DNA of 64,000 nucleotides from HLUCCA09 sp038745585 (GTDB lineage: Bacteria > Pseudomonadota > Alphaproteobacteria > Rhodobacterales > Rhodobacteraceae): positions 62,001-126,000 of the forward strand of contig JBCDLH010000007.1 in NCBI GenBank assembly GCA_038745585.1, given 5' to 3'. This document shows, piece by piece, positions 34,251 to 42,787 of the stretch (positions are counted from its first letter, which is position 1; the number at the start of each line of letters is the position of its first letter). A model generated the notes under the pieces. It was given only the letters and a program-made list of their open reading frames with translations, was not told where the DNA came from and made no database searches. Both the position numbers and the translations under genes were made by a program.

Positions 34251-34605
34251 GGTCTCTCTCTCATGCAGCGGGGCGGGGCGGTCCGGTGCCACGTGGCAAA
34301 CCGCACGGATCTGCGCAAGGCCGACGCTGCGCGGGGGTGAAGCTGCGCGGGGTCGAGGTTGCGCGGGGCAGATTGTGTGGTCGGGCCGAGCGGCTCCAGC
34401 ACCTTTGCCCCGAGATGTGTGTCAGCTTCAATTGACAGTCAAGCGCGAATGCGGCTTGTGCGCGCCGGGGCGCGCGCCCGAGCGGGCAGGGTGCGTCGGG
34501 CTGCCGCAGCCTGTCCTGAAGGGTCCGGCCCAAACGCAAACGCGCGCCCAGAAGAGCGCGCGTCCAAGTCGTAAAGCCCCGTTGCGTGGTCGCCCACACG
34601 TGGCC
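34251..34605. other. 355-bp gap between DUF2849 gene and fpr
   Basis: No gene found. It carries the hairpin at 34540-34563 and, on the minus strand, a possible fpr promoter beginning TTGACTGTCAATTG near 34444 with no clear -10. A run of similar GCGCAGC/GCGCAAC-type segments follows toward fpr. This is where sulfite-reduction genes would be expected from other Rhodobacterales. Confidence 0.5.
34540..34563 (-). terminator. Hairpin downstream of the DUF2849 gene
   Basis: On the minus strand ACGCGCGC, an 8-nt loop and GCGCGCGT form a perfect 8-bp stem followed by TTGCGTTTGG. It lies 42 bp past the DUF2849 stop. The U tract is interrupted, so efficiency is uncertain. Confidence 0.55.
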
Positions 34606-34863
34606 TCAGGCCGGAGCGAGATCTCCGTCGAGAACGCGCTGCGCGACCCCGGCCGTCTCGGCCACGCGCGCGAGTCGGATCTCGGTCAGATCGCTGGCCG
34701 CGATCTCTGCATCAAGCAGCCGAATGTCGCCGTGGGCCTCGTCCTCGATCAACTCGGCCTCTTGCAGGACCGGGGTCCAACAATCGTCCTCGCCGAGGTA
34801 AACGACTTGCCCACGGTGGCGGCGACGCGCTGTAACAACACTCGGTTCGAAGCGATATGGCAT
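34606..34863 (-). CDS. DUF2849 family protein
   Basis: An 85-residue protein from ATG 34863 with GGGAGGGTC upstream. MPYRFEPSVVTARRRHRGQV then VYLGEDDCWTPVLQEAELIE and DEAHGDIRLLDAEI match the DUF2849 pattern as I know it. In that family the C-terminus usually ends with a segment like HFREAFR..GPSN; here it instead reads LARVAETAGVAQRVLDGDLA, so the end looks diverged or replaced. DUF2849 genes normally sit next to the sulfite reductase gene cysI. It is divergent from the Lrp regulator. Confidence 0.75.
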   Translation of the reverse strand: MPYRFEPSVVTARRRHRGQVVYLGEDDCWTPVLQEAELIEDEAHGDIRLLDAEIAASDLTEIRLARVAETAGVAQRVLDGDLAPA

Positions 34864-34939
34864 GTGGGTGACCCTCCCTGGTCTGGCCCCTCTGCGATTC
34901 TTTCGCCCAACCACTCTAGAACAAATGTCTTGCAACGCA

Positions 34940-34986
34940 CCAGACATCTGGAGAAATAGAAACAAGTGTTCTTCTGCAGTGCAGAA
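34940..34986. promoter_or_regulatory. Palindromes between the DUF2849 gene and lrp-like gene
   Basis: TTCTGCA-G-TGCAGAA (34972-34986) is a perfect 7-bp inverted repeat 37 bp before the lrp-like start, and the imperfect CCAGACATCTGG lies at 34940-34951. Their place in a divergent promoter beside an Lrp-family gene makes them candidate autoregulatory operators. Not verified. Confidence 0.45.
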
Positions 34987-35023
34987 ACCGCGCGTTTGTC
35001 GTCACTTATCCGAGGACTTTGCC

Positions 35024-35494
35024 ATGTCGCTCCGACTGGATCCGCTGGATCGGAAGATTTTGGCCGAACTGCAGCGCGACGCCGGGCAGTCGCTCGACGA
35101 GATCGCCAAGGCCGTCGGCTCATCGAAGACGCCGGTTTGGAATCGGGTGCGCAAGCTGCGCGAGGCCGAGGTCATCAAACAGACAACCGTGCTTCTCGAC
35201 GCAGAGGCGTTGGGCCTTGAGGCGTGCTTTTTCGTCCTGATCCGCACCTCCGAACACGAGGCCGAATGGCAGACACGTTTCCTCGAAGCGCTCAAGGCGC
35301 GGCCCGAGGTTTTGGAGGCGCATCGGCTGGCGGGCGATATCGATTACATACTCAAGGTCCGCGTGTCCAACGCGCGCGCCTATGACCGGTTCTACCAGGC
35401 GCTTATCGGTGAGGTGAAAATCCACAATGTGACAGCGCTCCTGTCGATGGAAGAGATCAAGGCGACACCGAATTTGCCTGTCTTGCAGGGCTGA
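35024..35494 (+). CDS. Lrp/AsnC-family transcriptional regulator
   Basis: A 156-residue regulator with an N-terminal winged helix (LDPLDRKILAELQRDAGQSL; recognition region SSKTPVWNRVRKLREAEVI) and a C-terminal RAM effector-binding domain (GLEACFFVLIRTSEHEAEW, HRLAGDIDYILKVRV). ATG 35024 has GAGGAC upstream and starts at the HTH. In other Rhodobacterales a regulator of this type faces the cysG-cysI sulfite-reduction genes; here it faces only DUF2849. It converges on the P450 gene. Confidence 0.92.
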   Translation: MSLRLDPLDRKILAELQRDAGQSLDEIAKAVGSSKTPVWNRVRKLREAEVIKQTTVLLDAEALGLEACFFVLIRTSEHEAEWQTRFLEALKARPEVLEAHRLAGDIDYILKVRVSNARAYDRFYQALIGEVKIHNVTALLSMEEIKATPNLPVLQG

Positions 35495-35525
35495 CACTTC
35501 GTTGGTCAAAGCCAATATGGCGGCG

Positions 35526-36713
35526 TCACACCGCGACGGTCAGCGCGTCCAAACCGTGAAAGTGATAAATGTCGGCATAGCGTGGCGGGGCTGCAAGCCG
35601 CAGCCGGGGATGCGCGGCAAACAGCGCGGGCAGCGCGCGGATCAGCTCTAGCCGGGCCAAGGGCGCGCCGAGACAGAAATGGATGCCTGCGCCAAAGCTT
35701 GCGTGGGTCGCCGGCGGGCGCGCCGGATCAAAGAGGTCGGGCACGCGAAAGGCCTCAGGATCGCGGTTGGCCGAGGCCAACAGACATGCGACCTCCTCGC
35801 CGGGTTCAAAGCGGTGCCCAAACACTTCGACCCGCTCGCGCGCGATCCGCGTAAAGACGTGGAGCGGCGGGTCGTAGCGCAGGATCTCCTCGATGGCGCT
35901 CTGGTGGATCGCAGGATCGGCTAGGCATTCGGCGCGCCCGGTTTCCAGGAGCGCTTTGACCCCGTTGCCGATCGTGTGGACGGTCGCTTCGTGGCCTGCA
36001 TTGAGAAGCAGGATGATCGTCGAAATCAGCTCTGCCGCGCTAAGGCGCGCTCCGTCGCCCTCGGCCGCGATCAGCTGGGACAAGAGGTCCGGCCCCGGCG
36101 CGGCGCGGCGCGAGGCAATCACATCGTCGAGAAAGGCGGAAAAGGCCTCGGTCGCGGCAACGGCCGCGTCCTCGTCCGCGCGCGTCCGGCCCGGTTGATA
36201 CATCTTCACCATCGCGTTGGACCAGCCAAGCAGATCCGTCGCCCGCGCATCGGGGACGCCGATGAGCCGCGCGATGACGGTCACGGGCAGGGGGCGCGCC
36301 AGCGCATCGAGGAGGTCAAACGGGGCATCGCTCGGGAACCCCGCAATCAGGTCCCCGATCAGCGCGTCAATCTCTGGGGTGAGCGCGAGCACGCGTTTGC
36401 TGGTGAAGGCCCGGAGGACGAGACCGCGCAGCCGCGTGTGCCGCGGCGGCTCGGCTTCGAGCATCGAATGCGCCTCTACCGCATAGAACGGCGCGAGTCG
36501 TTCCGGGATCTGCGGCCGCGCCACGCCGTCGGGCGGCTCGCGCCCAAATCGGCGGTCACGCAGGATGGCATGCACGGCGCGGTGGGTCGCCGCGGCCGGC
36601 ATGCCGTAATCGGGCCACCAAAAGAGATCGCCCGCGGCGCGGGCGCGCGCGTAGAACGGATAAGGGTCCTGCACAAAGGCGGGCTCGGTCGGGCTCTGGC
36701 TCAGCGTGCGCAT
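35526..36713 (-). CDS. Cytochrome P450
   Basis: A 395-residue soluble bacterial P450. I helix AGHEATVHTIGNG contains the oxygen-activation region, the K-helix ExxR is in EEILRYDPPLHVF, and the haem-thiolate cysteine is in FGAGIHFCLGAPLARLEL. Substrate cannot be inferred. The conserved I-helix acid-threonine pair appears as EAT. No ferredoxin gene is adjacent, though fpr is 1.3 kb away. Monocistronic in appearance. Confidence 0.95.
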   Translation of the reverse strand: MRTLSQSPTEPAFVQDPYPFYARARAAGDLFWWPDYGMPAAATHRAVHAILRDRRFGREPPDGVARPQIPERLAPFYAVEAHSMLEAEPPRHTRLRGLVLRAFTSKRVLALTPEIDALIGDLIAGFPSDAPFDLLDALARPLPVTVIARLIGVPDARATDLLGWSNAMVKMYQPGRTRADEDAAVAATEAFSAFLDDVIASRRAAPGPDLLSQLIAAEGDGARLSAAELISTIILLLNAGHEATVHTIGNGVKALLETGRAECLADPAIHQSAIEEILRYDPPLHVFTRIARERVEVFGHRFEPGEEVACLLASANRDPEAFRVPDLFDPARPPATHASFGAGIHFCLGAPLARLELIRALPALFAAHPRLRLAAPPRYADIYHFHGLDALTVAV

Positions 36714-37106
36714 GGCGCGGGCGTGCCCTCCACGCCTACCAATGACAAGCTGGAAGTCGTCCGGCGTCGGTAGGGGCGCCGTTGAGACGCAAACCCGCAG
36801 GTCGACTCTAGGGCTGCCCGGCGAAAGATGCCGGCCGGGCTTTCGCTGATGCAGCTGCTTTTGGTCTCAACGGACCCCCCAGCGCTTCAAGCCCGACCCA
36901 TCCCACCGATCTACTGACGAAACGGCATCGCAAGCCAGCGATTCACCGCCCACATCCGCTTTGCAAATGACCCGCCCCATGGCGCGACGTCCGGGCGCAT
37001 AGCGCCGTACAATTTCCTGAGTTAATTGATCGGAAAAGGGTTGACGCTCGGGCGTCGGCTGGTAGTTGACTGTCCCGTCAGAAACCACACCGACAGGGGC
37101 TTCACT
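36714..37106. other. 393-bp divergent gap between P450 and iron-binding protein genes
   Basis: No gene found. TTGACG at 37041-37046 could be a -35 element for the rightward gene; no good -10 follows. I do not recognise an Irr, RirA or Fur site with confidence. Confidence 0.4.
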
Positions 37107-38138
37107 ATGACCAAAGCAAACATGAAAATGACCGCAGCTGGCCTGGCCATCGCCATGGCGCTCCCCGCCGTACCGGCTTTCGCCGAGGGCGAGTTGAACC
37201 TTTATTCCTCGCGGCACTACGACACCGATGAGCGGCTCTACTCGGAATTCACCGAAGCCACGGGCATCACGATCAACCGGATCGAGGGCAATGCCGATGA
37301 GCTGATCACGCGGATGGAAGCTGAAGGGGCCAACAGCCCTGCCGATGTGTTCCTCACGGTCGACACAGTGCGGCTGACCCGCGCCAAGGAGCTGGGTCTT
37401 CTGGCGTCGGTCGAGAGCGACGTCCTCGAAGCCCGTATCCCGGCCTACCTGCAGGACGCGGACAATGAATGGTTCGGCTTCTCGCAGCGCTCGCGCATTC
37501 TCTTTTACGACAAGACCGACGTGACCGAGCCGCCGCTGACCTATCAGGAGCTCGCCGATCCGAAGTTTGCTGGCCAGATCTGCATCCGGTCGTCCTCGAA
37601 CGTCTACACGCAGAACATCACCGCCGCCCTGATCGACCATCTCGGTGCCGATGCGGTGCAAGGCTGGGCCGAAGCGGTCGTCGGCAACTTTGCGCGCGCG
37701 CCCCAGGGCGGCGACACCGACCAGCTCCGCGGCATCGCTTCGGGTGAGTGCGACATTGCGATGTCCAACACCTACTACTTCGCCCGCGCCCTGCGCAAAG
37801 GCGACGACCAGATCTCTCCCGAGCAGCTCGAAAATATTGGCTGGGTCTTCCCGAACCAGAACGATATCGGCGCGCATATGAACATCTCGGGCGGCGGTGT
37901 TGCGGCAAACGCCCCGAACCGCGACAATGCCATCGCGTTCCTGGAGTATCTCGCCTCCGATCAGGCGCAGGAATACTTCTCGGCGGGCAATGATGAATAT
38001 CCGGCCGTGCCTGGCGTCGGCCTCAGCCCGTCGGTCGCCCATCTCGGGATCTTCCGCCCCGACACGATCGACCTCAGCGCCATCGCGACCCATATCGACG
38101 CGGCCGTCGAGGTGTTGAACAGCGCCGATTGGGAGTAA
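37107..38138 (+). CDS. Ferric iron ABC transporter substrate-binding protein (FbpA/FutA-like)
   Basis: A 343-residue periplasmic binding protein. Signal peptide to VPAFA (near residue 27), then EGELNLYSSRHYDTDERLYS, the family's first strand with iron-ligand tyrosine region, and NTYYFARALRKG with the adjacent tyrosines that bind iron in FbpA/FutA proteins. The C-terminal NDEYPAVPGVGLS is also typical. It has its own strong terminator. The permease gene faces it from the other side, and no ATPase is in the window. Confidence 0.92.
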   Translation: MTKANMKMTAAGLAIAMALPAVPAFAEGELNLYSSRHYDTDERLYSEFTEATGITINRIEGNADELITRMEAEGANSPADVFLTVDTVRLTRAKELGLLASVESDVLEARIPAYLQDADNEWFGFSQRSRILFYDKTDVTEPPLTYQELADPKFAGQICIRSSSNVYTQNITAALIDHLGADAVQGWAEAVVGNFARAPQGGDTDQLRGIASGECDIAMSNTYYFARALRKGDDQISPEQLENIGWVFPNQNDIGAHMNISGGGVAANAPNRDNAIAFLEYLASDQAQEYFSAGNDEYPAVPGVGLSPSVAHLGIFRPDTIDLSAIATHIDAAVEVLNSADWE

Positions 38139-38160
38139 TCCCATCCGGCTCTGAGACTAT

Positions 38161-38190
38161 GGCCCCCGGTGTTGCTGGGGGCCTTTTTGT
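38161..38190 (+). terminator. Intrinsic terminator after the iron-binding protein gene
   Basis: GGCCCCC (38161-38167) pairs with GGGGGCC (38177-38183) and is followed directly by TTTTTGTTG, a textbook rho-independent terminator 22 bp after the stop codon. Confidence 0.92.
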
Positions 38191-38208
38191 TGTGGATGTT
38201 TGGCGGGT

Positions 38209-39846
38209 TTAAGGGCGCAGGTGTCCAGCGGTCGCCACAGGCGAACGCTGTGCCGGCGCAGGCGCCCGCCGCCCGAGCGACCGGCAAACAAGGATCACCG
38301 GCAAAAGCCCGACAGCGACGATCACGAGCGAGGGGACAGCCGCCCCCGCCAACCGCTCGTCAGCGGCGAGGCGATGGGCCTGTACGGCCAGCGTGTCAAA
38401 GTTGAACGGGCGCATAATCAGCGTCGCGGGCAGCTCCTTCATCACATCGACGAAGACGATGAGCAGCGCGGTGAGGACCGATGGCCGCAGGATCGGCAAA
38501 TGCACCCGCCGCAGCATCGCGGCGGGGCTCGCTCCCAGCGTCCGCGCGACCGCATCGGAATTGGCGTGGATCGAGACCAGCCCGCCGTCATAGGTGTTGA
38601 GCGCGGCCGCCATGAAGCGAACCATATAGGCCATCACCAGGACCCAGATCGAGCCGGTGAAGAGGAGCCCCGTGTCGATCCCGAAACGCGCCTCCATGAA
38701 CGCGTCGATCGTGTTGTCGAGGCTCGCGAACGGCACGAGAAGCCCGACCGCGATCACGCCGCCGGGCACGGCATATCCGATCCGTGCGATATAGGCGGCG
38801 CCGTTGGAGGCGGGCCCCGGCGCGAGGCGCTGAAAAAACGCGATAGCGACCGCGGCACCGACGGTCAGAAGGGCGGCGGTTCCGGCAAGGGTGACGGAAT
38901 TCTGAATGAAGCGCTGATAGCGGTCCGACAGAAGGTTCTGCTCCGAGCCGATCCCCATCTCCAAGAGCAGGATTACGGGCAGCAGAAACCCAAAAAAGAC
39001 CGGAAGAAAGCAGAGCGCGCATGCCCCCCAGCGGTGCCACCCGCAGAGCGGCACCGCCGGCACGGTCTCAAACCGTTTGCCGGCCCCATGGTGCCGCGCC
39101 GCCCCCCGCTGCATGCGCTCGAGCAGCGCCAGGCACAGCGCAAAGCCCAAAAGGCAGAGCGCCAGCTGCGCCGCGGCCGCCCGGTCGGCCAGCGAGAACC
39201 ACGATGTGTAGATGCCGGTGGCGAAGGTCTGTACGCCGAAAAACGAGACAGTGCCAAAGTCGGCGATCGTCTCCATCACGGCCAGCAGCATGCCGCCCGC
39301 AATCGCCGGCCGCGCCATCGGCAGCGAGACACGCCAAAACGCGCCCCAAGGGCCCTGGCCGAGGGCGCGCGCGGCAAGATGCGCCGTCGAGGATTGCTGC
39401 AAAAATGCCGCCCGGGCGAGGAGGTAGACATAGGGGTAGAGCACGAGGATCAGCATCAATGCGGCCCCGCCGAGCGAGCGGATCTCGGGAAACCAATAAT
39501 CCCGCGGGCCCCAGCCCGTCACCGCCCGCAACGTCGATTGGACCGCGCCGGGGTGGTCGAGAAAGTCGGTATAGGCGTAGGCCAGCACGTAAGCCGGAAA
39601 CGCAAACGGCAGTGCCAGCGCCACCTCGAAAACGCGAACGCCGGGAAATCGCGTCATCGTCACAAGCCACGCCGCGCCGGTCCCGAGGGCCGCCGTTCCA
39701 AGCGCGACGAGGGCCACGAGCACGAGCGTTGTCCAGGTGTAGCGCCAGAGCACGTCTTGGGCGAGGAGCGCGAGCGTCTCGGTCGTTCCCATGAGCGCAG
39801 CGATGGCGACGGCAACCATCGGCAAAAGGCAAAGCGCGGCCGCCAC
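38209..39846 (-). CDS. Ferric iron ABC transporter permease (FbpB-like)
   Basis: At least 545 residues, a fused double-domain permease with about twelve transmembrane helices. EAA loops occur twice: AARALGQGPWGAFWRVSLPM and VARTLGASPAAMLRRVHLPI, with EVALALPFAFPAYVLAYAY ahead of the first domain core. GTG 39846 is the first usable start but cuts into the first helix region; the open frame runs further upstream with GRHAPRAGWLGICALV before it, and a GGAGG-like site overlaps the tpiA end, so the real start may be upstream. Located 71 bp after tpiA, opposite in direction to its presumed binding protein. Confidence 0.9.
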   Translation of the reverse strand: MAAALCLLPMVAVAIAALMGTTETLALLAQDVLWRYTWTTLVLVALVALGTAALGTGAAWLVTMTRFPGVRVFEVALALPFAFPAYVLAYAYTDFLDHPGAVQSTLRAVTGWGPRDYWFPEIRSLGGAALMLILVLYPYVYLLARAAFLQQSSTAHLAARALGQGPWGAFWRVSLPMARPAIAGGMLLAVMETIADFGTVSFFGVQTFATGIYTSWFSLADRAAAAQLALCLLGFALCLALLERMQRGAARHHGAGKRFETVPAVPLCGWHRWGACALCFLPVFFGFLLPVILLLEMGIGSEQNLLSDRYQRFIQNSVTLAGTAALLTVGAAVAIAFFQRLAPGPASNGAAYIARIGYAVPGGVIAVGLLVPFASLDNTIDAFMEARFGIDTGLLFTGSIWVLVMAYMVRFMAAALNTYDGGLVSIHANSDAVARTLGASPAAMLRRVHLPILRPSVLTALLIVFVDVMKELPATLIMRPFNFDTLAVQAHRLAADERLAGAAVPSLVIVAVGLLPVILVCRSLGRRAPAPAQRSPVATAGHLRP

Positions 39847-39917
39847 CAGGGCGCAGATGCCGAGCCAGCCCGCACGGGGCGCGTGCCGCCCCCGGGCAGA
39901 GCCGGCGGGAGCGGCGC

Positions 39918-40667
39918 CTAGGATGCGGCCTCCAGCGCGGCGACGATGGCCGAGAAATCGGCGGCCTTGAGCGATGCGCCGCCGACAAGCGCGCCATCGA
40001 CATTGGAGACCTCAAAGATCTCCGCCGCGTTGCTGGGCTTGACCGAGCCGCCATAGAGGAGCGGGACATCGCGCGCGCCGGAGCCGATCGCGGTCGCCAA
40101 CTCGTCGCGCAAGTGGTCGTGGACCTCGGCGATCTCGTCGAGCGTGGGCGTGCGCCCCGTGCCGATGGCCCAAACGGGCTCGTAAGCGACGACGAGCGAG
40201 CTCGCGATCACACCGGTCGGCAAGCTGCCTGAAAGCTGGGTCGAGACAACGCTCAGCGTGTCGCCCGCATCGCGCTCGGCCTCCGTCTCGCCGATGCAGA
40301 GGATCGCGATGAGGCCTGCGCGGCGCGCCGCCCCGATCTTGGCGGCGATATCGGCATCTTTCTCGCCGTGGTCGGCGCGGCGCTCGGAATGGCCGAGGAT
40401 CACATGGGTCGCGCCCGCATCGGCGAGCATCTCGGCCGAGACGTCACCGGTATGCGCGCCGCTCTCGGCGGCATGGCAATCCTGTCCGCCGGTCTGGACC
40501 CGTGTGCCGTCGAGCGCCGCACTCATCCGGGCCAGGAGCGGCGCGGGCGGGCAAAGGAGCACGTCGCAGCCGGGAGCAGGATGCGCGTCGGCCAGCGCCT
40601 GGGCCTCGGCCAGCGCGGCGCTCAGCCCGTTCATCTTCCAATTGCCCGCTGCGAGTTTGCGCGCCAT
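39918..40667 (-). CDS. tpiA: Triosephosphate isomerase
   Basis: A 249-residue TIM barrel interconverting dihydroxyacetone phosphate and glyceraldehyde 3-phosphate. Catalytic lysine in AAGNWKMNG, histidine in VILGHSERR, glutamate in VVAYEPVWAIGTGR, and the phosphate loop LLYGGSVKPSN. ATG 40667 overlaps the stop of the TfoX-domain gene in TGATG, so the two are coupled. Length is standard. Confidence 0.97.
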   Translation of the reverse strand: MARKLAAGNWKMNGLSAALAEAQALADAHPAPGCDVLLCPPAPLLARMSAALDGTRVQTGGQDCHAAESGAHTGDVSAEMLADAGATHVILGHSERRADHGEKDADIAAKIGAARRAGLIAILCIGETEAERDAGDTLSVVSTQLSGSLPTGVIASSLVVAYEPVWAIGTGRTPTLDEIAEVHDHLRDELATAIGSGARDVPLLYGGSVKPSNAAEIFEVSNVDGALVGGASLKAADFSAIVAALEAAS

Positions 40668-41002
40668 CACTCGTCCCCCGCCTCCAATGCTGCTCGCGCC
40701 CAATCGCAAGCCTCCTCCGGCGCGTCAAGGGCCGCTTCGGGGAGGGACCAATAGCCCATGGGCATCGCGCGGCCGTCCGAGGGGCGGGTCCAAACGAATT
40801 GTGTCGCACCTGCAGCGGCGAGACGCGCAGCGAGCCTGCCCTTGGCGCGGATGTGAATGCCCGCCTCGCCCATGACCGCGCCGAAGATCTGGCCATCGGC
40901 ATAGAGGATTTGCCCGCCCATCATCGCCCGGTGGGTGATCTCGCCCGGCAAATCGGCGAAGAGATCGAGCGCGGCGGCCAGGTCGGCCTTCGAAACAGCC
41001 AA
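40667..41002 (-). CDS. TfoX N-terminal domain protein
   Basis: A 111-residue protein with the TfoX_N pattern: ALDLFADLPGEITHRAMMGG, YADGQIFGAVM and the C-terminal YWSLPEAALDAPEEACDWAR. TfoX is a competence regulator in gammaproteobacteria, but stand-alone N-terminal domains in alphaproteobacteria have no settled role. The TTG start at 41002 gives MAVSKADLAAALDLF, with GGGGGAG upstream; no ATG fits. It overlaps the tpiA start. Confidence 0.82.
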   Translation of the reverse strand: MAVSKADLAAALDLFADLPGEITHRAMMGGQILYADGQIFGAVMGEAGIHIRAKGRLAARLAAAGATQFVWTRPSDGRAMPMGYWSLPEAALDAPEEACDWARAALEAGDE

Positions 41003-41025
41003 GATCCGGTCTCCCCCAGCGCCCC

Positions 41026-41874
41026 CTAGGCCACGCCGGACGCTTTCGGTGCGGCGCCCTCGAAAAACGCCGTGAGGGCATCGAGGGCCGCGCGGATCGG
41101 CGGATCGTGGCGCGCGTCCTGGTGCGATACGAGCCATTGCTCGCTTTCAAGCGCGGCGATCGGGTCGGAGACACGGACGAGCCCCGCCGCCCCGTCGCCG
41201 ACCGGCGTCGGCAAGACGACGCGGCCCACGCCTGCCCGCGCCATGTGAAAGGCCAAGAGCGGCGCGTTGGCGCGCGAGACGATGTGCGGCCCATGCGTCT
41301 CGACGACCCAGCGCTGCGAGCGTGTCAGCGGCGCGTCGTCGGAGGGGCCGATCCAGCCTAGGATGCCGGGCGCCGCGGCATAGGCGCAAAAGTACGTCGT
41401 GCCGACCTGCTTGCCGGCGAGCCACGGTTGGTCGGGCCGTGCATTGCGCACACCGATGTCGATCTCGCGGCGCGCCAGATCCATCACGCGCTCACAATGG
41501 ACGAGCTCTGGCACCCATGCGCCGCCGGGCTGCCAGATCTCGCCCAAGCGCTCGGTCATATGGAGCGCGGTCCATGTGCCGGCCGAGATCCGAACAGGGA
41601 CGGGCCCGGTTGCCTCGGCGCGCCAAAGATCGACCGAGGTCGCGGCCGCCTCCATCCGCTCGGTGCGTTCCCAGAGCGCGCGGCCCTCGGCCGTCAGGGC
41701 ATAGCCCGCGCGTCCGTGGACAAAGAGCCGGCGGCCGATGCGCGCCTCAAAGGCCCGCATGCGGCGGCTCAGTGTCGGGATCGAGACGCCCAACGCCTCG
41801 GCTGCGCCGCGCAGGCCGCGATGCCGGGCGACTTGGGTGAAGCAGGCATAGTCTTCCCAATCGGCGATTTTCAT
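41026..41874 (-). CDS. LysR-family transcriptional regulator
   Basis: A 282-residue regulator: N-terminal winged HTH (WEDYACFTQVARHRGLRGAA, then LGVSIPTLSRRMRAFE) and a LysR effector domain from about residue 90. The effector domain is somewhat short. It is divergent from a 72-residue arginine-rich ORF and lies upstream of tfoX-tpiA in the same direction with a 23-bp gap, so readthrough is possible. Target and effector unknown. Confidence 0.88.
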   Translation of the reverse strand: MKIADWEDYACFTQVARHRGLRGAAEALGVSIPTLSRRMRAFEARIGRRLFVHGRAGYALTAEGRALWERTERMEAAATSVDLWRAEATGPVPVRISAGTWTALHMTERLGEIWQPGGAWVPELVHCERVMDLARREIDIGVRNARPDQPWLAGKQVGTTYFCAYAAAPGILGWIGPSDDAPLTRSQRWVVETHGPHIVSRANAPLLAFHMARAGVGRVVLPTPVGDGAAGLVRVSDPIAALESEQWLVSHQDARHDPPIRAALDALTAFFEGAAPKASGVA

Positions 41875-41982
41875 TTCTGCAACTCAGGCTTCGGTTTTGT
41901 GGGCTCTGCAGGGGCAGGGTTTCGGCGTAGCGCTCTCTCTGGCGCGCTGCCGCGCCCCAGAAATGCCAAAGGAGGCAAAGCC

Positions 41983-42201
41983 ATGATGCCAATCCTGCGC
42001 CGTCTGTCCATCCCAGAGCCGTTCCAATCCTCCTACCGCGCGGAACAGGCTCTATTTGCAGCAATGAAAGCCCGATCCCGTTTGCGCCGGCGCGCCAAGC
42101 GCCGCGCCCAGTGGCGCAGGGCCCTCCGCGCGTTCATGCGCCGCCGCGCCGGGCGGGTCTTTTCGGGGTTTTCGTTTCTAGGGAGGGCGCGGTGCACGTG
42201 A
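41983..42201 (+). CDS. Small arginine-rich ORF divergent from a LysR gene
   Basis: A 72-residue protein with 19 arginines, most of them in a central helix-like stretch (residues 31-58), starting MMPILRRLSIPEPFQSSYRA. AAAGGAGGCAAAGCC before the ATG is an excellent ribosome-binding site, which argues that it is translated. No family recognised. The high charge suggests nucleic-acid or membrane binding. It sits in the same position relative to a LysR gene as the 44-residue ORF at 22289. Confidence 0.5.
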   Translation: MMPILRRLSIPEPFQSSYRAEQALFAAMKARSRLRRRAKRRAQWRRALRAFMRRRAGRVFSGFSFLGRARCT

Positions 42202-42273
42202 CTGGGCCGCAGGAGGCGGCTGCAATAGGGCGTCGGTGCGACGTCGCACGCGCGCCACGATGTCGATGCCGCT

Positions 42274-42639
42274 CTACCCTTTTGCCGTCAGGCTCTCGTC
42301 GAACTTGATCGACTCGCCACAGCCGCAGGCCTCCGTCACATTCGGATTGCGGAACTTAAAGCTCGATTCCAGCAACGAGACTTCGTAATCGATCTCGGTC
42401 CCGAAGAGGAACATTTGCGCCATCGGCGCGATCAGCACGCGCGCGCCGTCTTGCTCGACGACCTCGTCATTGGGATCGGCCTGCATCGCGTAATCCATGG
42501 TGTATTCCATGCCCGCACAGCCGCCCTTCTTGACGCCGATCTTCAAGCCCTCCGCCCCGTCGCGCGCCATGATCTTGGCGATCTGCTTGGCAGCAGCGGG
42601 GGTTATTGTCACAGCTTGCTTGCCGGGGATACCGAACAT
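42274..42639 (-). CDS. A-type iron-sulfur carrier protein (IscA/SufA/ErpA)
   Basis: A 121-residue Fe-S scaffold/carrier. The three ligand cysteines are present: KKGGCAGMEYTMDYA and EACGCGESIKF. FLFGTEIDYEVSLLESSFKF is the conserved beta core. It delivers clusters to apo-proteins. No suf or isc genes flank it, so which A-type subgroup (ErpA or SufA) cannot be told. It is divergent from the DegT-family gene. Confidence 0.94.
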   Translation of the reverse strand: MFGIPGKQAVTITPAAAKQIAKIMARDGAEGLKIGVKKGGCAGMEYTMDYAMQADPNDEVVEQDGARVLIAPMAQMFLFGTEIDYEVSLLESSFKFRNPNVTEACGCGESIKFDESLTAKG

Positions 42640-42787
42640 GGCAACGCTCCCTTTCCATTAGGCTCAAGGTAAGCCAACGGGGGCGTCGGCTCAAGGGACG
42701 CGCGCTCCTGAAATGCGCAGGAATTGACGGGCGCGCGCGTTGCGGCCACAACCGTGCCAACTCGGACGCGTCGGCAAGGGGGGCAGT

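Noticed and set aside
38200..39921. A 573-residue open frame on the plus strand
   Set aside because: It is antisense to the iron permease gene, is dominated by R, G, P, H and E, and has no motif; a typical shadow frame in GC-rich DNA.
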